From the NCBI GenBank assembly GCA_964414185.1, contig CAYPVK010000001.1, forward strand, positions 152,511 through 216,510: DNA of 64,000 nt, given 5' to 3'. A model generated the notes under the pieces. The model was not told the origin of the DNA. It saw only the letters and a program-made list of their open reading frames with translations, and ran no database searches. Source of the DNA: UBA7488 sp964414185 (GTDB taxonomy: Bacteria; Pseudomonadota; Alphaproteobacteria; CAAHEQ01; UBA3637). This document shows, in pieces, positions 1-10,084 of this stretch; position 1 is the stretch's first letter, and each line of letters opens with the position of its first letter. The position numbers were made by a program, and so were the translations under genes.

Positions 1-2
1 GG

Positions 3-818
3 GGGGCCACTTTAATCGGGGTAACCAAAGAATCGGCAGCTCGTTTGGCCGCGCCTTGGCCGGATGTGGTATTAAGTGCCGGTCGGCGGACGTTTCCGAT
101 TGCCAGGTGGATAAAAAAAATGTCAAAAGGGCATACGAAAATCGTACAGGTCATGAATCCGGGAAGTGCCGGTTTTAACGAAGCCGATTTGGTTGTTTTG
201 CCGCTGCATGACCAATATAAAGGGCATGCCAAAAATGTGATGCAGGTATCGGGAACACCACATGCTGTTACGGCTCAAAGATTGGCCGGCGAGCGCGCTT
301 ATTTTGAAAAGAAATTTTCCGACATGGCCGAACCGCGGTTGGCTTTGATTGTCGGGGGCGCTACAAAAAATAAACCTTTTACAAAAGAAATGGCCGATGA
401 ATTGGTGACGCGGGTTTTGGCATTAAAGCCCGGTTCGATTATGTTGACAACGTCGCGCCGTACACCGAAAGAAGTGGTGGAAGTTTTGCGCGAACGTTTG
501 CCCAAAAACACTTATTTTTATCAATACGGCAACAAAGGGGAAAATCCGTATTTCGGGTTGTTGGCATGGGCGGATATGATTGTCGTGACGGGCGATTCGA
601 TGTCGATGTGTTCCGAATGTTGCGCGACGACCGTACCCGTTTATATTTTTGCCCCCGACGAAATGATGGGTGAAAAACATAAACGCTTCCATAAGGAATT
701 ATATCAAGCAGGCCACGCGTCGGCATTGGGCGGTGAAATGACGTATTCAAAAAAAGGCGGCGGGTTTAATCCATCCAAAAAAATTGCGTATGCCGTTGCC
801 GAATTGTTGGAAAAATAA
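3..818 (+). CDS. ELM1-like (DUF1022) protein, 5' end outside window
   Basis: The frame is open from base 3 to the stop, so the start lies outside the window; the TTG at 45 is only the first start-like codon inside. The product matches the ELM1/DUF1022 family by VVLSAGRR near the visible start, then VQVMNPG, LVVLPLHDQ and the late VTGDSMSMCSE motif. The family is common in alphaproteobacteria and its plant member acts in mitochondrial fission; the bacterial function is unknown. The fold is thought to resemble GT-B glycosyltransferases, which is inference here. A hairpin terminator follows, so the gene probably ends a plus-strand transcript. Confidence 0.8.
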   Translation, partial: GATLIGVTKESAARLAAPWPDVVLSAGRRTFPIARWIKKMSKGHTKIVQVMNPGSAGFNEADLVVLPLHDQYKGHAKNVMQVSGTPHAVTAQRLAGERAYFEKKFSDMAEPRLALIVGGATKNKPFTKEMADELVTRVLALKPGSIMLTTSRRTPKEVVEVLRERLPKNTYFYQYGNKGENPYFGLLAWADMIVVTGDSMSMCSECCATTVPVYIFAPDEMMGEKHKRFHKELYQAGHASALGGEMTYSKKGGGFNPSKKIAYAVAELLEK

Positions 819-863
819 ATAATCGGCGTACGGCACCGAAATTATTATGCCGTTATATAAATT

Positions 864-890
864 TTACCGACGTGCCGACAGTGTCGGTAA
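864..890 (+). terminator. Hairpin terminator after the ELM1-like gene
   Basis: TTACCGAC and GTCGGTAA form a perfect 8-bp stem around an 11-nt loop, followed by a T-rich run (TTGTTTGTTTCTTTTT). It lies 46 bases past the stop of the ELM1-like gene. Confidence 0.6.
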
Positions 891-925
891 TTGTTTGTTT
901 CTTTTTACGTGTTGTTGTTTAGCGT

Positions 926-1066
926 TCAATCAGACGTGCCGAAAATATCCGTTTCCGATACGGAAGGTTTGGAAGCGGGGTTTATCCCGACAATTCCCCA
1001 TATAATTGTGTAAATAAAAAAGAAGAGAGATATAAAGCCCAATAAAATGTAGGTTGTTTTGCTCAT
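926..1066 (-). CDS. Small single-pass membrane protein (46 aa)
   Basis: I chose the ATG at 1066 because AAGG sits 7 bases upstream; a longer frame reaches 1138 but has no ribosome site. The 46-residue product has one hydrophobic segment at about residues 5-26 and a short polar C-terminal tail. It resembles the small membrane proteins often found beside envelope genes, but I recognise no family. It lies between the ELM1-like gene and the binding-protein gene, and could share a transcript with the latter on the minus strand. It might be non-coding, as codon evidence is thin at this length. Confidence 0.45.
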   Translation of the reverse strand: MSKTTYILLGFISLFFFIYTIIWGIVGINPASKPSVSETDIFGTSD

Positions 1067-1207
1067 AAAATACCTTGCTTTTTGTTTATCCGTTTTCAAA
1101 GCCTTATCCGCCGAAAGCCCGATATATTCGCAAAACATTCGGTGCGTTCGGGGAAGGGGTCTTTGCGATTAAGCATTAAAATTTGACCGCTGAAAGGCTT
1201 ATAAATT

Positions 1208-2302
1208 TTAATTCTTATGGACAATGACGCCGCTTTTAACCATGGCTTGAATGGCGGGTACCGAAAAAACGCCGTGACCGCGGTTGGCAACTTTTCCCAT
1301 CGCACCGTTCCATTCTTTGATGCCGGATAAATACATGGCGGCCGCTTCGGGAGTTGAACCGTTTTCAAATGCGTTAATCAGCAATTCCGCCGCATCATAA
1401 ATGTTGCCGGTACAAATCGTTGCATCGGTTTTGTTTTGGTTTTGTGCGGCAATTTTATTTTCCAATTCCGCGGAAGCTTGCCCGAACGTAACGAATTCGA
1501 CGCCTTCCGCCAATTTTAAATCATGCAGATTTTCAAGCGTGTGATTAGATGTGACGGGCGTAATAATTTCTTTGTCGCGAATCGTTTGTAAAACGTTTTC
1601 CAATTCCGGCGATTTAATGGCCGTTATATAAATTTCGGGTAAATAAAGTGCCGATTTGTCAATCATGCCGCCGATATTTGTCACATGAGGTTGAATTACG
1701 TTCATATTGACAGTTATTTTATGTTTTGCAAGTGCATCAAACAAAGCGTCCGCCATTTCGACATAACCGGCTTCATCGGTATAAATAATCGAAACATTTT
1801 GATATTTTTCTTTTAACATATCGGCCAATTCGTCCGCTTCGTCTTGCGGCGCCGTCGAATGAACGAAATTATAAATGCCGTCGGCAATCGACATATCCGA
1901 TGCGCATACATTCATATGCAACACTTTGTCCCGCGTTGCCGTCAAAGCCGTCAATTTGCCGTATTCGGAAGAAAAATCCACGATAGCTTTGACTTTGTCC
2001 AATTTCACGAACTTTGTGTTAACATTTGTTGCCGTTACGGCATCCGACGCATTGTCTTCGATAATAAATTCATATTTATTTTTGAGCGGTCGTGCAGCCA
2101 TATCGGCGCTTAAAACTTCCAAAGCCCCTTTCATCGCAATGCCGATCGGAGCGTATTCCCCCGTTAACGGCAAGCTGACGCCGATTTTGACAACGGGTGT
2201 AATCTTTTTTTGGTAATGCGGCTGCAAATAAGCTTTGCAGACAATAAATGCCAAAGTCATAACGATAATCAACCCCAAGAATGCTTTTAATCTAACCTGC
2301 AT
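1208..2302 (-). CDS. Periplasmic ligand-binding protein (LivK-like, type 1 fold)
   Basis: This 364-aa protein looks like the substrate-binding component of branched-chain amino-acid-type ABC transporters. After an uncleaved-looking N-terminal membrane segment (about residues 6-25) comes VKIGVSLPLTGEYAPIGIAM, the hallmark first strand and loop of the family. The start at 2302 is favoured over an ATG six codons upstream because GGAGAAAAAT precedes it. A possible promoter is TTTGCC, 16 bases, TATAAT at 2422-2395. No permease or ATPase gene is adjacent, so it may be an orphan sensor. It follows virB11 on the same strand but is separated by 134 bases. There is no clear lipobox. The ligand is unknown. 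Confidence 0.8.
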   Translation of the reverse strand: MQVRLKAFLGLIIVMTLAFIVCKAYLQPHYQKKITPVVKIGVSLPLTGEYAPIGIAMKGALEVLSADMAARPLKNKYEFIIEDNASDAVTATNVNTKFVKLDKVKAIVDFSSEYGKLTALTATRDKVLHMNVCASDMSIADGIYNFVHSTAPQDEADELADMLKEKYQNVSIIYTDEAGYVEMADALFDALAKHKITVNMNVIQPHVTNIGGMIDKSALYLPEIYITAIKSPELENVLQTIRDKEIITPVTSNHTLENLHDLKLAEGVEFVTFGQASAELENKIAAQNQNKTDATICTGNIYDAAELLINAFENGSTPEAAAMYLSGIKEWNGAMGKVANRGHGVFSVPAIQAMVKSGVIVHKN

Positions 2303-2436
2303 ATTTTTCTCCATAATCATTTCGTATTTTTTAATTATGGCTTTTTATGACGCTAATGTCCAGTAAATTTTATAAGAAAACTTACTTTATAAAGATTATA
2401 CAAACCCTTGCAAACAGGCAAAAATATTGGATAAAA

Positions 2437-3426
2437 TCATGTAATTTCGGTAATCGCGCGGATATTGCCGTTACGGTTAATTTGCACAACGCGTAACTTG
2501 TCCTTCATTTCACGCAACGTTTTTTCGCGGTCGGTTGTCGGATATGTGTGTAAAATACGCCCTAAAAAAGCTTTATAGGCCGCATCGGGATTTTCGGCGT
2601 GAATAGTCGCGAAACAGTTTTTATGGCCGGATCCCATTAATTCCCACAGCGCACCGGCGTTGGAAGTGGATATTTCGCCGCCGATAATTGCATCGGGCGT
2701 AAAACGCACAGCCAAGTCAATGACTTGACGATAGTCGAATTTATTCGTTAATTGGGTACGGGGTAAAACGATATGTACCCGATTTTTATGCGGCACAATC
2801 AATTCGCGCGTATCTTCAATCGTTAAAATACGTTCATGTTCATCCAACAAACGTATCAGGTTATTTAAAAAAGTCGTTTTACCCGTTGCCGTTGCACCGC
2901 TGACCAAAATATGGTCACCGCGTTTAATGGATAATAATAACCGTTCATACGGATCATCGGGATCTTCGACATCCAATAATTTATTAAGCCGTTTCAAACG
3001 CCCGCCTTGGACAAGGCCGAAATCGTCCATTGTTATGGATAAATCTTCCTTATACACACGGATAGCCATGGCAATGCCGCCCAAAACTTCATCGGTTGTG
3101 TCATATTGGACGTTTTTGCCGGCAATTCCCGAAAAACGATGGCCCCCGGGCAAAGTCGCGTAAACGGTCGGTGATTCGGTCATCGGGTTGTACATTAAAT
3201 CGTTCGAATTGGCAATAATGTACATGATGTTGTTCAAATATTCGCGTGTCAGTTTCGGATCTTCGCGATAGTGCCACGGATAAGCATATTTGCCGCGCAA
3301 ACGCAACCATATGCCGCCCGGCGAATCGATTGCCACTTCTTCAACGTCGTCTTGCGTGTACCAAAAGGACAACGGCCGCAAAGCGGATTCCAGAACTTTG
3401 TATACTTCTATAGGTATATCCGCCAT
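2437..3426 (-). CDS. virB11: VirB11-family T4SS ATPase
   Basis: This is a hexameric traffic ATPase of the secretion/conjugation NTPase superfamily, working at the cytoplasmic face of the T4SS. Evidence is Walker A (GATATGKTT, about residues 175-183), the TIEDTREL motif followed by a histidine and VHIVLPRTQ, GGEI in the Walker B position, and the His box ATIHAENP. The N-terminal half has the VirB11 pattern VEEVAIDSPGGIWLRLRGK. The length (329 aa) is normal. It lies 17 bases after virB10, the classic order, so it is probably cotranscribed as the last gene of the locus. Its TIEDTREL region resembles VirB11 more than the PilT-like DotB of Dot/Icm systems. Confidence 0.93.
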   Translation of the reverse strand: MADIPIEVYKVLESALRPLSFWYTQDDVEEVAIDSPGGIWLRLRGKYAYPWHYREDPKLTREYLNNIMYIIANSNDLMYNPMTESPTVYATLPGGHRFSGIAGKNVQYDTTDEVLGGIAMAIRVYKEDLSITMDDFGLVQGGRLKRLNKLLDVEDPDDPYERLLLSIKRGDHILVSGATATGKTTFLNNLIRLLDEHERILTIEDTRELIVPHKNRVHIVLPRTQLTNKFDYRQVIDLAVRFTPDAIIGGEISTSNAGALWELMGSGHKNCFATIHAENPDAAYKAFLGRILHTYPTTDREKTLREMKDKLRVVQINRNGNIRAITEIT

Positions 3427-3443
3427 GAGCCGTTCTTCCTTTC

Positions 3444-6400
3444 TTAGAACATACGGTTGTTTGTCGTCGATTTCGGCAAGACAGGCTTTGAAACGCGATT
3501 CGTCAAATCCGATTGCGACGTTTGGTTCGTTTGTTTGTTGCTATCGCCCGATGAGTCAATTACTTCTCCTTCAGAGCCGTCATAAACGGCATCATCGGGG
3601 CCGATGACTTCTTCGCCTTCCATGCCGACTTCGCCCGAATCGATATAGGCATCGCCGGGGTTATAATATCCACCCGTGTCGCCGTTTGTCAATTGGTCAT
3701 TTGAGCCGTTGCGTTGGTCAACCCAATTGGACGTTTTGGCATTTTGAGCTTCTGTCGGTTGTTTGCCGAAAGATTTGTCGTATTCTTCTTCGTCATCATT
3801 TTCGGAACGCAACCACAAATCTTCATTCGAAAATACCGTCAAACGTGTACCGGCGGGCACAAAGACCACGGGCGGAATGTTTGTCGCATCATCAATGAGT
3901 TGCTGGAAGATTTGATCCATGTTATCACGGAATGTTTCACGAGCATCTTCTGCCGCTTGTGAACGGTCGCTTTGTGTTCGCGTGCCGCCTTCCGTTGTTG
4001 TAACCGGATCATCGCTTGCCGCCAAATATGTAATGGCCGAAGTAATCGTTGAACTCATAATCGGTTTGCCGTATTTGGCCAACAACTGTTCATCCAGGTA
4101 GGCTGCTACGCCACCACGCCCTTGGGCATCGCCCGATGTTGCCGCGAACGAGAAAGCACCACCGTCCGGACGAATCAAACGTTCCCATTTAAGTTCCATT
4201 TTCGCAACATGGTTTTGACCCGGTGAACCCGAGATGCTACCGATTAAACGAGAACCCGCCGGAATGATGATATTGCGTCCTTCTTCGGAATAAATATGGC
4301 GTTCGACAATGGCTGTCGCTGGCACGTCTTTATACCGTGAATCGATGGAACGCACCAACACCGCCGGGATGGCTTTGTCTTTTAATATCACGTTGGTCAT
4401 CTTGACCGGCCATGAAGACACAATCTTTCCGATACCCCAATCGGCATCCTCTTTTTTACGGGCACGCGCTTGGATACGGCCGTCCGGTTTAATGACAGAA
4501 CCTTTCTTGATACCGCTGCGCATTTGTTCGCGGCGGCTTTGCAAAGAGGCCATCATTTGTTCAACCTGAGCCGCACTGACCGGAGTCCGCTTATTCAAAT
4601 TCGGGCGTGTACGTCCGGTTGAATCGATGCCCGTGAGCAAACGATTGTCCATTGAATACGGCCGTCCGTCATCGCCCATATAGCCGATAATTGTGTCTTC
4701 CGAATCCATAATTGAACCCGTTGCCGATACATTATAGGCTTTATTGCCGATGAAAATGCGTCGTCCTGCCGCTCCTCCCGATGTGCCGGTTGTGGATTTA
4801 ATGCCGCATCTGTCAAGACGTGTATTAGTACCTGAGATACGTCCCATTTCAGTACCGCTCTTATCATACAAGATACCGTCGCCCGTAATCGAAGCATACA
4901 GATCGCCGTTCAAATCTATGATAGAACCGTCCGACATAATCGTTGCAATTTTATCCCCGTCGATATTCAAAACGCTGCATCCGGAAACAATACCTAAAAT
5001 ATTGCCGTCCAAATCCATCAAAACGGTCAAGCCTTCAAGATTTTCGCCTTTCATCGTCTTAATCAAGCCGTTTTCATCTAAGAAACCGATTTTTCGATTC
5101 GTTTTCGGATCAAAAATAGAACCGTCCGGTCCGACTCTGAAAATTTCGTTCCCGGCCAAATCGCGGTAAACACCCGAAGCATCAAATGTTCCGGCAATTG
5201 TTCCGTCGGGATTGTACATTAACTCTTCGTCTTGGGAAGCCATGCGCCCAATGACGTTGCCTTCCATATCTTTTGCCGTCTTACAATCGCCGCCCATCTT
5301 ACCGATGACCGCGCCGGCCGTATTAACCAAAGTTCCGTCAAATTTCGAACGGGCGATAATTGTGCCGTTCGGGCTGATAACAGGGCCACGTTCCAAAATA
5401 CAACCCATTTTCGTTCCGTTTGTATCGACGATATCACCGTTTACAGCCACACAACCGATATTCGTACCATGTGTGTCAACTACGGTTGCATCAGGCAACG
5501 AACGGCCCAAGAAATCGCCATTTGTCGAAATAGCACCGCCCAAACGCGTGACACGCCCGATTTTTTCGCCGCTACGGCTAACAGCCGTTTTGTCAATCAA
5601 AATACGACCGACAACATCGCCTTTGCCGTTAATGACTTGGCCGTTATAAGCGCTTTGCCCGATCACGGAACAACCGTTTGTAACCAATCCGCTCGGAATC
5701 AATCCGCCGACGATGTTCAAAGCCGTTGCCCCTTTGACGGCCCCATTGGTGGCAATTGTCCCTATAGCGTCGCCCGAAGAGGAAACAACAGTCCCTTCGC
5801 CGTTTAAAGCGCCGATGACGTCGCTGTTGTGATTAATGGCCATGTTAAACGGCACGACAACACCCGTTAACGGTTCGCTTGTTCCCAAAATGCTGCCGTC
5901 ATCCAATATACGGTGTAATTTTTTGCCCGCAGCATCAATGACATCGCCGATTAAAGTCGTACGGCCGATAACGTTGCCTTTGTAATGAACGGCCAAACCT
6001 TGACGCACAACAGAACCGATATACGGCGTTGATGTATACGTATTGCGGTCCAACACGCCGACAGCGGATCCGTCGGGTAAAATGCGTCCCATTACGCCGT
6101 CCGAAGCACCGAGCACAGCACCGTCGGCGGCAACCGCACCGATTTCATAACCGTCATCGGTAACAACCACACCTGACGGCATGACGCCGCCCGCCCAAAC
6201 GTTAGAGATTGTCAAAGCCGATCCGTAAGGCATTTGATTGGCAATCGGACTGCCGTCAATGCTTAAAACAGCCGCTCCGCCTTCATTCGCGCCGATAATG
6301 CGCCCGTCACGGCCGACAAAAGCTTTCGGCGTAAACAAACCGCCCGCAACCGTTTGGTCAACAATCCCCGTCAAAACATTGGTCGCCAAGGACGAAGCAA

Positions 6401-9400
6401 TCGTTCTGCCGTCCGTAATAACCGTGCCGTCAAACAAAGCTTGTCCCAAAGAAGCCAATGAATTGGATAAAGGAACGCCGACACCCGACAAACCGCCGAT
6501 GACTTGGTTCGTTAAGCTCAATACCAATCCGTTCATTGTCAAGTTTCCGAGCGGACGTTCTTCATTTAATCCGAAGACCGTTCCGTTGGCGGCCGCTTGG
6601 CCCAAAACATTGCCGTTTGTTAAATCTTTAACGAAGTTTGTTTGCCCGATTAAACGCCCGACAACTTTGCCGTTGTTCACCACCAAAGAAGTGGAAATCG
6701 GTTTGCCGATGCTGTCACCTTTGGCATTGACGATCGTTCCGTTCGCGGCCATAAAGCCGAATGTTTTGCCGCTGTCATTAACCGCGGGCATGCCAAGGGG
6801 TACATAGAACCCTAACACCGCACCGTTTTCGGCAAAAACGCGTCCGTCCAAAGACACTAAACCGATTACTTGCGTTGCATTGGATACAACGCCGTCATAG
6901 CGTGTCCATCCGATTAAATTGCCACTGGGATCCAAAGCTACGCCGGGTTTTAAATATTGTCCGCCGATTTGCCCGTCAGTATTGTAATAATAAGGTGCCG
7001 CTTTAATCGAACCGACAACGGAATTATCCGAAACAATAACGCGCGCATTGGGTGCAATGGAACCGACAAAAGCACCGATGGTATTGACTGCCACAGCATG
7101 CGGCGATTGTGAACCGATAATATGCCCGTCACGATCCAAAGCCACACCGTTTGGCAACACGCTTCCCAATAACCGGCCGTCTTTACCGTTTAATTCACCT
7201 TTGAACGACATCCAACCGATAGTGTTTCCTGCCCAATCCACGAACGGACCGATGCGTACGGCATGACCCAACAATTCGCCGTTTGTGCCGATAATCAAGC
7301 CGAAAGGCGATAATGTGCCGATACGGCGTCCGTTTTTATCGTTGACAGTTCCGTTAATGGTTAATGACCCCAAAGAACCGGCAGGCCCCATAGGCAATGC
7401 CGTTTCATTATAAACAGCCCCTAAAACGGATCCGTCATTGGAAATGGCCAAATTATTGCCCAAAATGCGCCCGATGGGTGTTTTTGCGGAAGACAATACT
7501 TCCCCGCGCACCGATACCGTGCCGACAAATGAACCTGTACTTGAATAGACATTTCCTTGCGGAATTCTGACCCCGATGATACGGGCATTCCTGTCTGCTA
7601 CGGAACCGTCTGCACGAATTGCACCGATAACGGTACCCGTCGAATCTGCCAACATGCCGTCTTTTTGCATCATACCCAAATAAGCACCGTCAGTAATGCC
7701 CATAAAAGTTGTATTATCAGGAATTAAGGCACCGATAATTTCACTTTTATCCCCGCTGATAGCCGTGTTATCGGGCAAAATGCGAGCGAAACGTTCACCG
7801 GCCATATTGACCGCAACGCCGGTAGATTGTGAATAACGTCCCAATACTAAACCGTCATTTGAAAAAATGACACCGTCCGGAGGCATATAGCCGATGATGT
7901 TTCCGTTTTCATCAACAATTTGTCCGTTCGGTAACAATCTGCCGATTTCATTGCCGTTAGCATCATATACTTTTGTGCCGACAACGGTCCACCCCGTCGG
8001 ATTGCCGTTTTCATCCAAAATAACGCCGCCGGTATCCGAACCGGAAACAAGCGAACCGAGTATTTTGCCGTCCATATCGGTAATTGTGCCGTCCGGATTG
8101 AGACAACCGATGACACGCCCCGTTTTATCAACGACTTTGCCGTCTAAACGTATCCGCCCCAATACATTGCCTGCCGCATCCACGACCGTTCCGCGCGTGG
8201 CAACCGCGCCGATGACGTTGCGTTGAGCATCAATAACGGTATTTTCGGGGGTTACGCATCCCATTTCAACTCCCGTTGTATCCAAGACGCGTCCACGCAA
8301 TGAAATAAGGCCGAGCAGGCGACATCCTTCGGATATGGCCGTTCCTTTGGGGACAACCACGCCGACAATACGATTGTTCGTGTTTGTAACATATTTATCA
8401 GCTAACACGTGTCCGACACTTTCACCGGCATCGCTGAAAACATTGCCGTCCGGGTAAACAGACCCGACAACCAAACAATTATTGCCGATGACATAACCTT
8501 TTGCTATTACGGCACCGATCAATTTTTTGCCGGCGGAAACGGATCCGTCCGGATTAATACATCCGATGACAGCCCCTTTGGCATCCACTGCTTTGCCCAT
8601 TGAATTGACAAAACCTAAGATTGTACCTTTTTCGTTAATGACCAAGCTTTGCGGCATAACGGTGCCGATTTCGACCATATCGGCATTCAAAACCGATCCG
8701 TCAACTTGCGCTTGACCGACGATTTGTTCATAAGAATCTTTGACTTGACCGTTTAACAAAACACTTCCGACCGATGCACATCCGGCTCCGACAGCTACAC
8801 CGCGCGGAATAACACCACCGATGAGTTCTCCCGTCGGATCAATGGCTAAACCGGTAGGCGTAATGCGTGCGATATTTTGGCGTTCGGCATTTGTAATATT
8901 GCCGTCCGGTAAAATCGCACCCAAAATATTCCCCGTAAAATCAATGGCTAATCCCCACGGACGCAGAGAACCGATTGGAGCGCCTTCCAAATTTACGATA
9001 TTGCCGTCGACAAGCGGCCGTCCGATAACGGCACCCGTTCCGTCAACAACCGTGCCGTCGGATACCAATTTGCCGATGACCTGACCTGTGCCATTCATCA
9101 CCGAAACAATCGGCAAAGCGGCACCGACCACTTTTAAATCCGATGTGACAATCGTACCGTCGCCGAGCAAACGGCCGACTTTATCGCCGTTCGGACTGAT
9201 GACGTCTTTTGTATCGGAAACCGTTCCCAAAATGCGATGGTCAAGACCCAACGGCAAATATTCGGGTTCGCTGATCCCGACAATATTACCCGCTTCATCC
9301 ACTATAATGCCGTTTTCGGTTACCCGATAGCGTTTTCCGTCGATGGTAATGTAACCGTCTTTGTCAATTTCGTACAATTTGCCGTCAAATCCCATAGCCA

Positions 9401-10022
9401 TGCGCGGTTCTTTGGGTTCCGCCGTCACATTTTCGCAAATGACGCAATCTTTAGAATCCGTCGATTGAGCGCTTAAAGGGATAGATGTTCTTTCTTCACG
9501 GTAAACGGCCGTTGAATCTTCACGCCATCTGACATATAAAATGTTTTGAATTTGGCGCAGTTCAACAGGGTTCCACAGGACTTTAACACTGCACGACGCG
9601 CCGGTATCGATGCGCCCGTTTGGCGTACAAGTCGTTTCCAACGTAAAGCCGTCTTGTTGCGCTTCGGCCAATTCCATGCCCAAGAATAAAATAGGACCGT
9701 TTTGAGCCGTCAAAACGATAATGGATTCCGCTTTGGAGCCCAAAACGACATTAGTCATGTTAACCTGAGCCGGTTCGGGTGTTAACGTTGCGTTTCCGCC
9801 AAAAGGCAACAAGGAAGCATCCTGCGTCCCGGCTGCCGTTTTGTCAAAATCATCCGTTCGAAAATCGGTCGGCTGCTTTGTCGTTTGCTCTGTCTGATTA
9901 TTGGATAAGAACATAAGCGCAATGAAGAACAAAAACAACAACACCAAACCGACAATCAACAGTTTGCGGTTGCTTTTTTTGATATATTGCTCTGACGAGC
10001 TGAGGCTGCGATTTTCTGTCAT
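3444..10022 (-). CDS. virB10: Giant VirB10/DotG-like T4SS core protein with about 90 repeats
   Basis: This 2192-aa protein is the inner-to-outer-membrane channel component of the T4SS. Residues 1-18 are cytoplasmic and 19-39 form the single membrane helix. Residues 80-185 look like an immunoglobulin-type domain (ending in a TGASCSVKVLWNP pattern). Residues 215-1800 are built from a 17-residue repeat with consensus V-I-G-x-x-x-P-D-G-x-V-V-D-x-x-G-x. Residues 1880-2080 are the VirB10/TrbI C-terminal beta-domain (VPATAIVER, IPAGSRLIGSISG, VFVPAGTRLTVFSNEDLWL). An acidic tail of about 110 residues follows. Ordinary VirB10 is about 400 residues; DotG of Legionella and CagY of Helicobacter also carry long repeats, but not this one. 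The start has AGGATTATTC upstream. Confidence 0.92.
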   Translation of the reverse strand: MTENRSLSSSEQYIKKSNRKLLIVGLVLLFLFFIALMFLSNNQTEQTTKQPTDFRTDDFDKTAAGTQDASLLPFGGNATLTPEPAQVNMTNVVLGSKAESIIVLTAQNGPILFLGMELAEAQQDGFTLETTCTPNGRIDTGASCSVKVLWNPVELRQIQNILYVRWREDSTAVYREERTSIPLSAQSTDSKDCVICENVTAEPKEPRMAMGFDGKLYEIDKDGYITIDGKRYRVTENGIIVDEAGNIVGISEPEYLPLGLDHRILGTVSDTKDVISPNGDKVGRLLGDGTIVTSDLKVVGAALPIVSVMNGTGQVIGKLVSDGTVVDGTGAVIGRPLVDGNIVNLEGAPIGSLRPWGLAIDFTGNILGAILPDGNITNAERQNIARITPTGLAIDPTGELIGGVIPRGVAVGAGCASVGSVLLNGQVKDSYEQIVGQAQVDGSVLNADMVEIGTVMPQSLVINEKGTILGFVNSMGKAVDAKGAVIGCINPDGSVSAGKKLIGAVIAKGYVIGNNCLVVGSVYPDGNVFSDAGESVGHVLADKYVTNTNNRIVGVVVPKGTAISEGCRLLGLISLRGRVLDTTGVEMGCVTPENTVIDAQRNVIGAVATRGTVVDAAGNVLGRIRLDGKVVDKTGRVIGCLNPDGTITDMDGKILGSLVSGSDTGGVILDENGNPTGWTVVGTKVYDANGNEIGRLLPNGQIVDENGNIIGYMPPDGVIFSNDGLVLGRYSQSTGVAVNMAGERFARILPDNTAISGDKSEIIGALIPDNTTFMGITDGAYLGMMQKDGMLADSTGTVIGAIRADGSVADRNARIIGVRIPQGNVYSSTGSFVGTVSVRGEVLSSAKTPIGRILGNNLAISNDGSVLGAVYNETALPMGPAGSLGSLTINGTVNDKNGRRIGTLSPFGLIIGTNGELLGHAVRIGPFVDWAGNTIGWMSFKGELNGKDGRLLGSVLPNGVALDRDGHIIGSQSPHAVAVNTIGAFVGSIAPNARVIVSDNSVVGSIKAAPYYYNTDGQIGGQYLKPGVALDPSGNLIGWTRYDGVVSNATQVIGLVSLDGRVFAENGAVLGFYVPLGMPAVNDSGKTFGFMAANGTIVNAKGDSIGKPISTSLVVNNGKVVGRLIGQTNFVKDLTNGNVLGQAAANGTVFGLNEERPLGNLTMNGLVLSLTNQVIGGLSGVGVPLSNSLASLGQALFDGTVITDGRTIASSLATNVLTGIVDQTVAGGLFTPKAFVGRDGRIIGANEGGAAVLSIDGSPIANQMPYGSALTISNVWAGGVMPSGVVVTDDGYEIGAVAADGAVLGASDGVMGRILPDGSAVGVLDRNTYTSTPYIGSVVRQGLAVHYKGNVIGRTTLIGDVIDAAGKKLHRILDDGSILGTSEPLTGVVVPFNMAINHNSDVIGALNGEGTVVSSSGDAIGTIATNGAVKGATALNIVGGLIPSGLVTNGCSVIGQSAYNGQVINGKGDVVGRILIDKTAVSRSGEKIGRVTRLGGAISTNGDFLGRSLPDATVVDTHGTNIGCVAVNGDIVDTNGTKMGCILERGPVISPNGTIIARSKFDGTLVNTAGAVIGKMGGDCKTAKDMEGNVIGRMASQDEELMYNPDGTIAGTFDASGVYRDLAGNEIFRVGPDGSIFDPKTNRKIGFLDENGLIKTMKGENLEGLTVLMDLDGNILGIVSGCSVLNIDGDKIATIMSDGSIIDLNGDLYASITGDGILYDKSGTEMGRISGTNTRLDRCGIKSTTGTSGGAAGRRIFIGNKAYNVSATGSIMDSEDTIIGYMGDDGRPYSMDNRLLTGIDSTGRTRPNLNKRTPVSAAQVEQMMASLQSRREQMRSGIKKGSVIKPDGRIQARARKKEDADWGIGKIVSSWPVKMTNVILKDKAIPAVLVRSIDSRYKDVPATAIVERHIYSEEGRNIIIPAGSRLIGSISGSPGQNHVAKMELKWERLIRPDGGAFSFAATSGDAQGRGGVAAYLDEQLLAKYGKPIMSSTITSAITYLAASDDPVTTTEGGTRTQSDRSQAAEDARETFRDNMDQIFQQLIDDATNIPPVVFVPAGTRLTVFSNEDLWLRSENDDEEEYDKSFGKQPTEAQNAKTSNWVDQRNGSNDQLTNGDTGGYYNPGDAYIDSGEVGMEGEEVIGPDDAVYDGSEGEVIDSSGDSNKQTNQTSQSDLTNRVSKPVLPKSTTNNRMF
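4640..9370 (-). repeat. In-frame 51-bp (17-codon) tandem repeat array inside virB10
   Basis: The array encodes units such as VIGCLNPDGTITDMDGK, VLGRIRLDGKVVDKTGR and VIGAVATRGTVVDAAGN. Units are mostly 17 residues (16-18), diverged from each other, and near-continuous for about 1585 residues, giving roughly 90 copies. The near-invariant positions are I/V-G at the start, D-G in the middle and D/N with a following G near the end, as expected for a beta-solenoid or beta-roll. Because DNA copies have diverged, this is an old protein repeat and not a recent expansion. Confidence 0.85.
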
Positions 10023-10084
10023 GAATAATCCTATTTATACTATATTATATATGTACCTTTAAGCGTACTTTTTCGAATTTGTGC

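Noticed and set aside
4640..9370. A 51-bp periodic repeat resembling a CRISPR array
   Set aside because: Units are diverged, have no constant repeat separated by unique spacers, and run in one continuous frame inside virB10.
3714..9476. Long plus-strand frames opposite virB10
   Set aside because: They are antisense shadows created by the codon pattern of the repeats; they lack ribosome sites and real homology features.
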